Of a stretch of 64,000 bases of DNA, positions 16,234 through 24,929 are shown in pieces. This stretch comes from Brevibacillus dissolubilis (GTDB lineage Bacteria > Bacillota > Bacilli > Brevibacillales > Brevibacillaceae). The notes under the pieces were generated by a model. That model made no database searches and was not told where the DNA came from. It worked only from the letters and a program-made list of their open reading frames with translations. Position numbers and translations under genes: made by a program. The DNA lies in assembly GCF_006170445.1 (NCBI RefSeq), contig NZ_VCNA01000004.1:186001-250000 (forward strand), given 5' to 3'. Within the stretch, counting starts at the first letter, position 1. Every line of letters begins with the position of its first letter.

Positions 16234-16685
16234 CCTTTCAGTGCCGTCATCACTTGGGCATCAAGCTTGGCGGCTGCATTTTTATCATACGTTTTCTCAT
16301 ATTGCGGCTCGACAGAGATCCGGGAGCCATAGAACATGATATCGCGTACGGATTCGATCTTCACTTCCACATTCGCCAGCTTCAGCGGCACATCCTCCAT
16401 CTTTTCGGTCAAAAGACCTGCGGTTCCGTTGATCGCATAGGTGGAGCCAGCCCCGATCACGTTAAGTACGACATTTGGTGTTTTGCTGATATTTTGGATA
16501 ATCCGGGAGCGGTTGTCGACAGCAAAACGGATGGTATGCTTATCGATTGCGGCTACCCAGGAGATTGCCGATAGAGACGGTGCACCGTTTTCATGATCAA
16601 TTGTGCCAAGCGTTGTGAAGCGTTCCTGCTGCAGGAGCTGGAACAACTCTTCGGAAAGTGAATTTGCAACGGTTTCTGCCATCAT
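16230..16685 (-). CDS. Pyridoxamine 5'-phosphate oxidase family protein
   Basis: The 151-aa product has the split-barrel flavin fold pattern: LLQQERFTTLGTIDHENGAPSLSAISWVAAIDKHTIRF, then a pause, then VVLNVIGAGSTYAINGTAGLL. It is probably an FMN- or F420-binding oxidoreductase of unknown substrate. The ATG at 16685 has AAAGGGGGATGAC before it; the longer frame to 16751 is not needed. It overlaps convergently with the HNH gene. Confidence 0.8.
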   Translation of the reverse strand: MMAETVANSLSEELFQLLQQERFTTLGTIDHENGAPSLSAISWVAAIDKHTIRFAVDNRSRIIQNISKTPNVVLNVIGAGSTYAINGTAGLLTEKMEDVPLKLANVEVKIESVRDIMFYGSRISVEPQYEKTYDKNAAAKLDAQVMTALKG

Positions 16686-16792
16686 GTCATCCCCCTTTGG
16701 TACATATTGTAAGTATATTTTACCCAGCCAGATACGGGAACGCAAACGCAAAAATGGCCTGTCTGCCTATCACACAAAAGGAGGAGTGCCAG

Positions 16793-17131
16793 ATGTCCAA
16801 ACCACCTGATCAACTGGAGGAATTCAGCGCCAAAATCGAGCATCTGTTAGTCGAGCTCGATGAGGTCCGAAAACTGAACCATACCTTGAACAAAGTGGCT
16901 GTTTTCCTCGAAGATATCCGATTCGCGGATATCGTGCAAAATTATACAGCCCCACGCAAGCTGCTCCTGACCAATTTCTTGGCCGGACTTGCGCGGGGCT
17001 TAGGTCTGACGATTGGAACCGCGATTGTGCTCGCGCTACTCGGTTCCCTTTTGACGCAGTTTCTTTCGATTCCGATCATCGGCGATTATGTCCGCCAGAT
17101 CATCGAATATGTCCAGTCATACAATCATTAA
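16793..17131 (+). CDS. DUF5665 family small membrane protein (112 aa)
   Basis: The ATG follows AAAAGGAGGAGTGCC. The N-terminal half is a coiled-coil-prone cytosolic segment (LEEFSAKIEHLLVELDEVRKLNHTL). It leads to NYTAPRKLLLTNFLAGLARGLGLTIG and a membrane helix (TAIVLALLGSLLTQFLSIPII), the DUF5665 pattern. The role is unknown. It converges with the large secreted protein gene at 17138, with only 6 bp between stops. Confidence 0.8.
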   Translation: MSKPPDQLEEFSAKIEHLLVELDEVRKLNHTLNKVAVFLEDIRFADIVQNYTAPRKLLLTNFLAGLARGLGLTIGTAIVLALLGSLLTQFLSIPIIGDYVRQIIEYVQSYNH

Positions 17132-17137
17132 ACGAAT

Positions 17138-18571
17138 TTATTTCTTGTCTTTCCCTTTTCCATTCCCGTTGCCATTGCCTTTTCCGTTACCTTGTTTCTT
17201 GTTGTCATCATTGTCGTCTTCATCTTCATCATGGTCATCATCGCTCTTGACCTCAACCTTGCCGCCCTTAACCTCTACCTTGATGGTGCCGGAAGCTGCC
17301 GGAGTCACAGCAGGAGGGGTCATTTTGTTGTTCGGGATGCCGTACGCGACATCAGCCTGGCCTACGAGAGTCGTGCCGCTGTAGAGCTCCAGACGGACGT
17401 TTTTCGCGCTGAAGGAACGGTTTTGGAAAGTTAGGTTGACTTCAAACGCACCATCTGCCACGCTGATCTCATGCTTTTTGCCGTCCGGTGCGATGATGTA
17501 GAGCTTCAGGTCACCCGCTGCAGTTGCGGTCGTGTTGGATTGTTGCGAGATCGCCGCAACGGTACCTTTTACATTGACGATTTTATATTTGGCACTGAAC
17601 TGTGCGGTCGCTTTGATGCTGTATTTCGCGGTTGGTGCTGGGGTAGCTGGTGGCGGGGTGACAGCTGAGATGTTTTCGATCTCCACCTCTTCGGTCTCTA
17701 CCTTCACGCCGTCTACATACGCTTCGATGGTCGCTTTTTTCACGGTAGGCTTCTCGGCCAGCTTGAATGTGGTGGAGAAGCTGCCTACCTCGCTCCAGAG
17801 GTCTTGCAGTTTTACTTCTTGGCGGACCGTGCCGTAGACGACAACCAGCTTGTCGACGGATTTTTTGGCGATCCCTTGTACGCGAACTTCGGATTTGGAC
17901 GGGTTGTAGAAGCCAAAGGTGTTAACGACTACGTTCTGATCGGTTTCCACTACATCGTCAAGAGTCACTTCCACGGTTTCAATCGGGCTGGTTTGGCCGT
18001 CTACATAGGCTTCCAGCTTCACCTTCTGGTTGGTGCCGGTTACTTCCGGGATGCTCACAGAGAACTTGCCGTCGGTGAATTGGAGGACATCCACCTTGGT
18101 TCCGTTCGGCAGAATCAGCCTGACCTTGGTCACATCCTCGTCAACGCTGCCGCGGACATATGTAACACCATCTTCTTGGGCGGAGTAATAGTTGAGGAAG
18201 CCTTCGCTGTCATCGAAGCGGACCACCAGATAGGTGTTATTGTAGTAAGCCTCAAGGGTCTCTTTCCAGTTGGCTCCGTAGGTAGTAAGCACATCCTCAA
18301 GCGGTTTATCCAGCTTGAAGTCCTCATGGTCGATGACCACATACAGATCATCTGCGTATTTGTCCAGAAGCATCTCAAGGAACAGCTTGTTTTCGGTTTC
18401 CAGAGTCTTCAGGCTATAGCGGTAATTTTCTTGGACATCCCCTGGCAGGACGATTTTTTCTTCGGTTGTGGTGCTGGCACCGGCATTTACCATCATTGGA
18501 GTGAGGGCACCGCCTGCTACCGCTGCTACGGTCAGGAGGCTGAGGACTGTTTTGTTCATATACTTCTTCAT
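17138..18571 (-). CDS. Secreted multidomain protein with acidic and Gly/Asn/Lys tail (477 aa)
   Basis: A signal peptide (residues 1-31) ends near MVNAGAS. Residues 40-140 are a helical domain. Then come three or four Ig-like beta modules, each with a pattern like VRLILPNGTKVDVL, KVKLEAYVDGQTSPIETVEVTL, VKKATIEAYVDGVKVETEEVEI and VRLELYSGTTLVGQADV. The C-terminus is a strongly acidic run of Asp/Glu followed by GN/GK repeats ending KGKDKK. The overall design suggests a cell-surface or spore-surface structural protein, possibly calcium-binding through the acidic run. I recognise no named family. Confidence 0.75.
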   Translation of the reverse strand: MKKYMNKTVLSLLTVAAVAGGALTPMMVNAGASTTTEEKIVLPGDVQENYRYSLKTLETENKLFLEMLLDKYADDLYVVIDHEDFKLDKPLEDVLTTYGANWKETLEAYYNNTYLVVRFDDSEGFLNYYSAQEDGVTYVRGSVDEDVTKVRLILPNGTKVDVLQFTDGKFSVSIPEVTGTNQKVKLEAYVDGQTSPIETVEVTLDDVVETDQNVVVNTFGFYNPSKSEVRVQGIAKKSVDKLVVVYGTVRQEVKLQDLWSEVGSFSTTFKLAEKPTVKKATIEAYVDGVKVETEEVEIENISAVTPPPATPAPTAKYSIKATAQFSAKYKIVNVKGTVAAISQQSNTTATAAGDLKLYIIAPDGKKHEISVADGAFEVNLTFQNRSFSAKNVRLELYSGTTLVGQADVAYGIPNNKMTPPAVTPAASGTIKVEVKGGKVEVKSDDDHDEDEDDNDDNKKQGNGKGNGNGNGKGKDKK

Positions 18572-18873
18572 CTGTTCTTTCCCCTTTCGGACTTTTCGGG
18601 TAGAATAGATCGTGGATTGTTTTTTCTTTTGTGACCATTTCCTCAGGCGTGCCGTCTACCCTCGGCTGCGACTGTTATTGGGTGGTCTTTTTCTTTTTGT
18701 GTGTCGTTTCTGTTGCTCTAGACGACAGGGTTCCAACAAAAGTTGCAATAGTGGTTCAAAAAAATGTTCCGTTTGCATAAAAAGGGCCTCCCACCTATTG
18801 GCTCGGGTACATAAATCCTCCGTGTGTGACTCCCCAGCCACTCGCACACAATAAGCACGGAGGTGAACAACCA
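18572..18873 (+). other. 302-bp gap between divergent genes with an SD-masking hairpin at its right end
   Basis: The left part is the promoter side of the secreted protein and is T-rich. The right 50 bp hold the structured leader of the 57-aa gene. I see no gene inside. Confidence 0.5.
18817..18863 (+). promoter_or_regulatory. Hairpin sequestering a Shine-Dalgarno
   Basis: CCTCCGTG (18817-18824) pairs perfectly with CACGGAGG (18856-18863), and inner TGTG/CACA extends the stem. The 3' arm contains the GGAGG ribosome site of the ATG at 18874, so translation should depend on opening the stem. Confidence 0.6.
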
Positions 18874-19047
18874 ATGCGCAAAGGTATTGTTCCAATCGTA
18901 CTCGGTACAGCCGTTACCGCCGCAGGTGTCTCCATGCTTCGCAGCAAGCATAACAACTTCCGTGCGGACAACCCGTATGCATGGGGCGTGGCCGGCTTCG
19001 GTCTGGCTCATGTGGTGCTCGGAGCGATTGACGCGGTGCGTGACTAA
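18874..19047 (+). CDS. Small membrane protein (57 aa)
   Basis: GGAGGTGAACAACC precedes the ATG. Two hydrophobic segments (IVPIVLGTAVTAAGVSML and WGVAGFGLAHVVLGAID) flank a basic/polar hinge RSKHNNFRADNPY. Similar 55-60-aa proteins occur in Bacillales genomes, often mislabelled as asparagine synthase. Function is unknown. A hairpin masks its ribosome site, and a terminator follows at 19114. Confidence 0.7.
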   Translation: MRKGIVPIVLGTAVTAAGVSMLRSKHNNFRADNPYAWGVAGFGLAHVVLGAIDAVRD

Positions 19048-19113
19048 CGACTGGTTCAGAAGCACGCCGTACCCGTTGCGGCTTGCGCCAGGCCCGAAAC
19101 CGCATCGCACAGC

Positions 19114-19152
19114 AAAAACCCGCCGTTCTACTCAAAAGATGGCGGGTTTTTA
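19114..19152 (+). terminator. Intrinsic terminator
   Basis: AAAAACCCGCC and GGCGGGTTTTT form an 11-bp stem with T5; strong on both strands. Confidence 0.85.
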
Positions 19153-19265
19153 CTTTAACTATTCTTTATTCACTTGTACAAAAAAAGAGCAAAACACGCT
19201 CCCTTTTGCCGAAACGTTCTAAAACCCTTCCAAGAGGCTCACTGTGCCCCTTTCTTGCCCAATCC

Positions 19266-19535
19266 CTACTGATACTTAGGTTCGTCCTGAATCGCGTCCA
19301 ACAGGCTGTCAATGACCTCAGCGTCGAAGGTCACCGTATGCTCCTCTTCCCCGATCGTATAGTGAACCGCATACACGTCCTCGACCTTGGCATGCGCTAC
19401 CTCGTTCACCTGATGATCCTCTTTCAGGATGCTGTGAAAAAACTGCTCCGTCTCCTGTGCCGAACGGTCATCCGGACGAGCCTCAGCCACGACCCGGATC
19501 TGCAGCCAGTTATAAATCACATCTTGCAGCTTCAT
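19266..19535 (-). CDS. Hypothetical protein (89 aa) downstream of ylaH
   Basis: The ATG is preceded by TAGGAGTG. The product is acidic and soluble: MKLQDVIYNWLQIRVVAEARPDD, then VEDVYAVHYTIGEEEHTVTFD. No family is recognised. It begins 12 bp after the ylaH stop and is probably cotranscribed with ylaH. Confidence 0.7.
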   Translation of the reverse strand: MKLQDVIYNWLQIRVVAEARPDDRSAQETEQFFHSILKEDHQVNEVAHAKVEDVYAVHYTIGEEEHTVTFDAEVIDSLLDAIQDEPKYQ

Positions 19536-19547
19536 ATGGATTCACTC

Positions 19548-19874
19548 CTATCGGCGCGATGATTGATCCGGCTTGATGCGCAGCTTCACGATCACCAGAA
19601 TGATCACCGCGACGAACAGACCGCCCCGCACCGGCAATGTGGTATCAAGAATGCTGAACACAAGCGAACCGACCCCGATAAACAAAAGCAGCATCACCGT
19701 CTTTAAGATCGGCATCCGAATCCGTGTCGCAAACCCCAGATAATAGACCGCAAGCAAATATACATAAATAATCCAAAAACGGTAATGATCCGCCCCTAAC
19801 CGGAACTGATCATACCACGTAAGCACCTTGTCAGGTGAAACCTCATAACTGGACGCAAGCTCCATCCATTCCAT
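19548..19874 (-). CDS. ylaH: YlaH-like membrane protein
   Basis: The 108-aa protein has a short soluble N-terminus and three predicted membrane helices (IIYVYLLAVYYLGF, LKTVMLLLFIGVGSLVFSIL, GLFVAVIILVIVKL), ending in a basic tail. Layout and the position directly downstream of typA match B. subtilis YlaH. Role unknown. AAGGAGAGGG lies before the ATG. Confidence 0.78.
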   Translation of the reverse strand: MEWMELASSYEVSPDKVLTWYDQFRLGADHYRFWIIYVYLLAVYYLGFATRIRMPILKTVMLLLFIGVGSLVFSILDTTLPVRGGLFVAVIILVIVKLRIKPDQSSRR

Positions 19875-20036
19875 CGTTTTTTCCCTCTCCTTCTCTATCT
19901 ATCCGACCAAGCCCTGCTCACGCAACTCGCGGCCATACACGATCTCATCGGCCTATTCACGCTCTCCTCGATCGGCGTCTCCAAAAAACAACCTGTAACA
20001 CATCTACTTTAGCAATTGATTCTTCCCCTGTCAAAA

Positions 20037-20096
20037 AAGAAAAGCCGTCTGGGAACCCGGATGGGGCTCTCCAAACGACTTTTGTCGGTTTTTGTT
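20037..20096 (-). terminator. Intrinsic terminator after typA
   Basis: On the minus strand AAGTCGTTTGG pairs with CCCAGACGGCTT and is followed by TTCTTTTTTG. It separates typA from ylaH. Confidence 0.7.
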
Positions 20097-20109
20097 CAAG
20101 AGATATAGG

Positions 20110-21945
20110 TTAGGCTTGTGTCTGCCATTTTTTCTCTTTGTATGCACGCTCACGATCGGACTTGTTGAGGTGTTTTTTACGGAGACGTACGGACTTCGGT
20201 GTAACTTCGCAAAGCTCGTCGTCATTGAGGTATTCGAGCGCTTCTTCGAGAGTGAGGATACGTGGAGTTTTCATCTTCACGGTTTCGTCTTTGTTCGCGG
20301 AACGGACGTTGGTCGCATGCTTTTCTTTACATACGTTAACGGTTAGGTCGTTGTCGCGGTTGTGTTCGCCGACGATCATACCTTCATATACTTCGGTTGC
20401 AGGCTCGATGAACATAATTCCGCGGTCTTCTACAGACATCAGACCGTATGTGGTCGCCACGCCTGTTTCGTTGGAGATCAGTACACCTTGGCGGCGGCCA
20501 CCCACATCGCCTGTTGCGAATGGACGGTAGCTGTCAAAGGAGTGGTTCATGATGCCATAACCGCGTGTGATGGTCATGAACTCGGTACGGTAACCAATCA
20601 GACCACGGGATGGGATGATGAACTCAAGACGAACTTGACCGAAGCCGTTGTTCACCATGTTCACCATCTCGGCTTTACGGTAGCCGAGGGTTTCCATCAC
20701 GGAACCGGTGTACTCTTCCGGAACATCGATGATCAGGCGCTCAGCCGGTTCGCTTTTCACGCCGTCGATTTCACGGATGATAACTTCAGGCTTAGATACT
20801 GCCAGCTCATAGTTTTCACGGCGCATGTTCTCTACCAGGATGGAGAGGTGAAGCTCACCACGGCCGGATACGATAAACGCGTCAGGAGAATCGGTTTCGT
20901 CTACGCGCAGGGATACGTCGGTCTCAAGCTCAGACATCAGACGGTCACGGAGCTTACGGGATGTTACGTGTTTCCCTTCACGGCCTGCAAACGGGCTGGT
21001 GTTGACGAGGAATGTCATTTGCAGGGTTGGCTCGTCGATTTTGAGGAGTGGCAATGGCAACGGCTTGTCTTGGTAGCAGATGGTTTCACCCACGTTGATG
21101 TCCTCAAGACCTGCGATCGCTACGATATCACCCGCACGAGCGGTTTTTTGCTCCACACGGGAGAGGCCGGAGAAGCCGAAGAGTTTTTGGACGCGAAGCT
21201 TTTTCACGGAGCCGTCGCGTTTGCATACAGCCACCATGTCGTTCACGTTGATCTCACCATGGTAGATACGGCCGATACCGATACGGCCCAAGAAGTCATT
21301 GTAGTCGAGCATGGTAACTTGCATTTGCAGAGGAGCTTCCACGTCTGCTTCAGGTGCAGGCATGTGTTCGATGATGGTATCAAAGAGTGGACGCAGGTCT
21401 TCTTGCAGGCTGTCAGGCGTCATACCTGCAATCCCTTGCAGACCGGATGCGTAGACAACCGGGAAGTCCAGCTGATCTTCGTTGGCATCGAGGTCGATGA
21501 AGAGACCATATACTTCGTCGATGACTTCTTGTGGACGAGCGTTTTCGCGGTCTACTTTGTTCACGACAACAATTGGAGTTACGTTAGCTTCGAGTGCTTT
21601 ACGCAGTACGAAACGGGTCTGTGGCATACAGCCTTCGAACGCGTCAACGATCAAAAGAACACCGTCGACCATGCTCATGATACGCTCAACCTCACCACCG
21701 AAGTCTGCGTGACCAGGTGTGTCGAGGATGTTGATGGTGTAGTCATTGTATTTCACAGAGGTGGTTTTTGCCAGGATGGTGATTCCACGCTCTCTCTCGA
21801 GGTCATTGGAGTCCATCATGCGGTCTTCCACCTGCTGGTTGCTTCGGAAGGTACCAGATTGAATCAGCAGCTTGTCAACCAATGTGGTTTTACCGTGGTC
21901 AACGTGTGCAATGATTGCGATGTTTCGAATATCTTGGCGTTTCAT
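20110..21945 (-). CDS. typA: Translational GTPase TypA/BipA
   Basis: The 611-aa product has the G1 motif AHVDHGKT (14-21), the switch region RERGITI, G3 DTPGHADFGGEVER and G4 NKVDR. Beta-barrel, EF-G III and V domains and the BipA C-terminal domain follow (SRGLIGYRTEFMTITRGYG). TypA binds the ribosome and is needed for growth under stress or cold, with a role in 50S assembly. Size and all domains are complete. The minus-strand promoter carries an extended -10 TGCTATTAT with TTGACA further upstream. Confidence 0.97.
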   Translation of the reverse strand: MKRQDIRNIAIIAHVDHGKTTLVDKLLIQSGTFRSNQQVEDRMMDSNDLERERGITILAKTTSVKYNDYTINILDTPGHADFGGEVERIMSMVDGVLLIVDAFEGCMPQTRFVLRKALEANVTPIVVVNKVDRENARPQEVIDEVYGLFIDLDANEDQLDFPVVYASGLQGIAGMTPDSLQEDLRPLFDTIIEHMPAPEADVEAPLQMQVTMLDYNDFLGRIGIGRIYHGEINVNDMVAVCKRDGSVKKLRVQKLFGFSGLSRVEQKTARAGDIVAIAGLEDINVGETICYQDKPLPLPLLKIDEPTLQMTFLVNTSPFAGREGKHVTSRKLRDRLMSELETDVSLRVDETDSPDAFIVSGRGELHLSILVENMRRENYELAVSKPEVIIREIDGVKSEPAERLIIDVPEEYTGSVMETLGYRKAEMVNMVNNGFGQVRLEFIIPSRGLIGYRTEFMTITRGYGIMNHSFDSYRPFATGDVGGRRQGVLISNETGVATTYGLMSVEDRGIMFIEPATEVYEGMIVGEHNRDNDLTVNVCKEKHATNVRSANKDETVKMKTPRILTLEEALEYLNDDELCEVTPKSVRLRKKHLNKSDRERAYKEKKWQTQA

Positions 21946-22126
21946 AAATTCCTCCTCGGGTATGCATAACCTCTATAATAGCAGGAACATGTTAACTTCT
22001 CAATGTCAAAATTGTAGAATTCTGTCGTATTTTTGATAACGATTGTACGCGGCCAAACCGTGACCTCCCTTTGTCCGTAATGGTACAATAGATGGGATAT
22101 TTGCCCAGCAAAGAGAGGTCTTGCCG

Positions 22127-23623
22127 ATGAACGAACTCGTCTCACCGTTGACTCTTTCACTCACCCATATGGTCATAAGTACGGCCGATACATTTGGAGT
22201 TTTTGCCCATGTATATGTACACGAACATGATGGACGCGAATATCTCTGGAAACAAGGAACCCAGCGCCAAACCATCACCTCAACCGGCTGGCGCATGATT
22301 ATCTGGGTACGGACTCCAGAGGGCGGGATTGGTCAGGCTGCTACCGATCTTTCCACACCAGATGCGGTTATCGCCTGTTTTCACCAGGCACGTCAACATA
22401 CCCGAATAAGCCCACTGCTCGCAGCCGGGTTCGAGCGGCTGCAACAGCTTGAATCCCGCTACCCTCCACTGCTCACACCTGACCCGGACAAGCTGATTTG
22501 GGAAAAGACACCGCTCTTGACCCAGATCGAAGCCCATCACCGTCATGTGCTGTCCACCTACTCCCTCCCCGCCTTGACCACTACCTTGACACTCCGCCGG
22601 GAAACCTGTTACATCACGCGAAGTGACGGCACCACCCATCGGACCTCCTTTTTCCGTGGACATGTCCGAGATCAGATCATGCTCCCAACCGTTGGCATTA
22701 CCCACTCTTTTGAACACGGAGCCACAGCCCCCACATTACCGGAATTAACTGGTGATTTATGGATTTCTTCATTAGATGAGCAGATCGTACATTGGCATCA
22801 GACACGACAACGGGCTGACACTTGCCTGCCCATGCCACCTCATCCCCGGCTGAATTGGGACAAGCTTGATCTGCAACTCCTGATGGACATAGAGATTACG
22901 GCCCATCTGCTTGCCACTTGGTTCCTTCATCAAAGCGATTCGGTTCCACACACTGTTGCACACCTGCAAGCTGACGCGGTGGAAGGCGCACTTAGCTACC
23001 AGCCGATGCATCCCTATGGCTATCTGCTCGTTCCATCCGCAATCGTGACCCGCTCCGGTCTGGACTTGGCAGGCCTGCTTGCTTTGCGGGAAGCGGCTGC
23101 AGGACACTCCTTTTCGTGCCATCTTCATCTGGAGCTGCCTGAGCTGGCCTTATCCGAGCTTGCTTTATCCGATCACGTTAACCGTTCGGATCTTTCTGCC
23201 CCTGTTGATCCCACTACTCATCCAGATCATCCACACCCCTTCTCTTGCGCGGAACAGGCCAGCCGTCATTTGGATCAACGCGGGTTATTGTATGAAGAAG
23301 ATTTTTACCTCTTGGAAGGCGTCGACCGATTCCACGCAGATCCTGCAACCGGACGCTTCGGCTTACGTCCCAGACGGTTATACCGCTACGAACAGAAAAG
23401 ACTCGTACCCGTCACCCCGGTCTGGTTAACTGGTTCGATTGAGTCTCTGATGCCGTCTTTCGTGGGTGGTATGTCCCCCACATCGGATTCACCAGCAGAT
23501 CAAAAAAGTCAGGTAAAGCCATTGTCATCAGTCCATCCACATCTGACGTACTGGACCATGTCCGCACCATTGTACTCCTATCTCCATTTTGCCGGAATCG
23601 AGCAAAACGAAAGGGGAATCTGA
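22127..23623 (+). CDS. TldD-like protein, diverged metal site
   Basis: The 498-aa product begins MNELVSPLTLSL. It carries a TldD-type N-terminal region (REYLWKQGTQRQTI ... GWRMIIWVRTPEGGIGQAATD) and a C-terminal region like TldD: YLLEGVDRFHADPATGRFGL, then VTPVWLTGSIESLM. In TldD the HExxxH zinc motif cleaves modified peptides. Here the equivalent stretch appears to be MDIEITAHLL, which keeps E and the second H but not the first H. It may be inactive or have changed chemistry. The TldE-like gene starts directly after its stop (TGAATG). Confidence 0.6.
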   Translation: MNELVSPLTLSLTHMVISTADTFGVFAHVYVHEHDGREYLWKQGTQRQTITSTGWRMIIWVRTPEGGIGQAATDLSTPDAVIACFHQARQHTRISPLLAAGFERLQQLESRYPPLLTPDPDKLIWEKTPLLTQIEAHHRHVLSTYSLPALTTTLTLRRETCYITRSDGTTHRTSFFRGHVRDQIMLPTVGITHSFEHGATAPTLPELTGDLWISSLDEQIVHWHQTRQRADTCLPMPPHPRLNWDKLDLQLLMDIEITAHLLATWFLHQSDSVPHTVAHLQADAVEGALSYQPMHPYGYLLVPSAIVTRSGLDLAGLLALREAAAGHSFSCHLHLELPELALSELALSDHVNRSDLSAPVDPTTHPDHPHPFSCAEQASRHLDQRGLLYEEDFYLLEGVDRFHADPATGRFGLRPRRLYRYEQKRLVPVTPVWLTGSIESLMPSFVGGMSPTSDSPADQKSQVKPLSSVHPHLTYWTMSAPLYSYLHFAGIEQNERGI

Positions 23624-24880
23624 ATGAAAATGGAACACACCGATTTTCACCATCAACTGACTGATGCTGTGGAGCAGAACCGCAGGATTTCCAAGCTGGC
23701 TGCGTTCCGGTATGAACTCAATGAGTCGCAGACGATGGACAGTGCCCCGAGCGGCGATATTGCTGGCAGGGAGCAAGCTATCGGAGGGATGCTCACCTTG
23801 ATCTGGCAGGACGGCAGTATTTCACTCCACCAGCTGACACGTGAGCTTCTCCATGCTGATTCCCTGCCTCTTGGTGAATGGCGGGAGCAGCGCTTTTTGC
23901 ATGATGGCTACCGTTATTTTGTCAAGCCAAGCAAAGCCCCCCTCCCCGTCGTCCCTCTGTTTGATCCCCTGATCGCCCAAGCCGTCTACCGCCAAGAGAT
24001 GCCAGACTTGCCGGACGGTTTTGACGCCACCCTGACCGTCCACAAGCGCACCGTGACACACTCCAAAGGCTTACAGCTGGAAGACGAGGGCACTGCCATC
24101 CGACTTACGCCAAAAGACCTGTCTTTTCCATTCGGCCACCGTGGCAGACTCTTCCCCTCTGAGCGGGAGATGACGTATCTGGAGACAGAATGGCAATGGT
24201 TTTCCCGTTTTCCGCTCTCTGTCTCAGATCAACTGGATCAGGTGACACAAGAGACTGTTCTCCTGTTTTCTCCCGAAGCCTTGGGTACCCTGATTCACAG
24301 CGGTCTGGGTGTCCATCTGACGAATCCAGCCAGCCTGTCCCTTGCTCACTCCTTCCTTGAGCAATGCGCGACGAAGACAAGCCTGACCCTGCGCTATGAT
24401 CCGCATGTCCCGTGGGCACTTGGCAGCCAGCGTTTCAGCGCCGAGGGCAACCGGACAGCAGCCGTCACCCTGCTTTCCCCGGTTCGGGTGGAAAAACAAG
24501 TGGAAAAACCCGCCTTCCTCGCCCCCCATGATGCATTTGAACACAAGCTCTCACCCGGCCCAAGCTACTCCCAAGAAGCCCTGCGTCTTGCGGCTGGCAC
24601 GGTACACCATTTCCGCGAATGGCTCCGCCTCAAGCCAGAGGTTCTCTATATCCCAACACTCGCCTTACCTGAGTCCTATGCCCCATGGGCCGAAGAGTCT
24701 GCATGGGTTCCCGAAGCGTTTCTGTTTAAGCGCGGACGCCCTGTTTGCCGGGGAGCTTTTCCGCTTTCTTTTTCCTTAACATCCATCCTGTGCGCCACCG
24801 AAGCAGAGCTGGTCAGCAAAATCGGCTGGGACCGCCCCGGCTTAGCCTTGCCTGCCCGTCTGTTGGACAGCACTTCCTGA
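23624..24880 (+). CDS. TldE/PmbA-like protein
   Basis: The 418-aa product matches PmbA/TldE best in its central part. It has a VHKRTVTHSKGL segment like the family's N-S-x-G strand, ETVLLFSPEALGTLIHSGLG, LSLAHSFLEQ and LTLRYDPHVPWALGS ... FSAEGNRTAAVTLL. PmbA is the non-catalytic partner that cradles TldD. Adjacency and order (TldD-like then TldE-like) support a heterodimer. Both are far from typical sequences. AAAGGGG lies 8 nt before the ATG. Confidence 0.65.
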   Translation: MKMEHTDFHHQLTDAVEQNRRISKLAAFRYELNESQTMDSAPSGDIAGREQAIGGMLTLIWQDGSISLHQLTRELLHADSLPLGEWREQRFLHDGYRYFVKPSKAPLPVVPLFDPLIAQAVYRQEMPDLPDGFDATLTVHKRTVTHSKGLQLEDEGTAIRLTPKDLSFPFGHRGRLFPSEREMTYLETEWQWFSRFPLSVSDQLDQVTQETVLLFSPEALGTLIHSGLGVHLTNPASLSLAHSFLEQCATKTSLTLRYDPHVPWALGSQRFSAEGNRTAAVTLLSPVRVEKQVEKPAFLAPHDAFEHKLSPGPSYSQEALRLAAGTVHHFREWLRLKPEVLYIPTLALPESYAPWAEESAWVPEAFLFKRGRPVCRGAFPLSFSLTSILCATEAELVSKIGWDRPGLALPARLLDSTS

Positions 24881-24886
24881 GTAAGC

Positions 24887-24922
24887 GCCACTTCCACCTA
24901 CCAAACTAAGAGTGGAGGTGGC
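24887..24922 (+). promoter_or_regulatory. Hairpin covering the Shine-Dalgarno of the YhcN-type lipoprotein
   Basis: GCCACTTCCAC (24887-24897) pairs with GTGGAGGTGGC (24912-24922) over 11 bp with one G-U. The 3' arm contains GGAGGTGG, the ribosome site of the ATG at 24930. It could also act as a weak transcription stop for the TldE-like gene. Confidence 0.55.
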
Positions 24923-24929
24923 TTATCTT

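Noticed and set aside
20362..21969. 535-aa open frame on the plus strand
   Set aside because: It is antisense to typA, has an unnatural composition (His/Val/Cys-rich), and no ribosome site; a shadow of typA codon bias.
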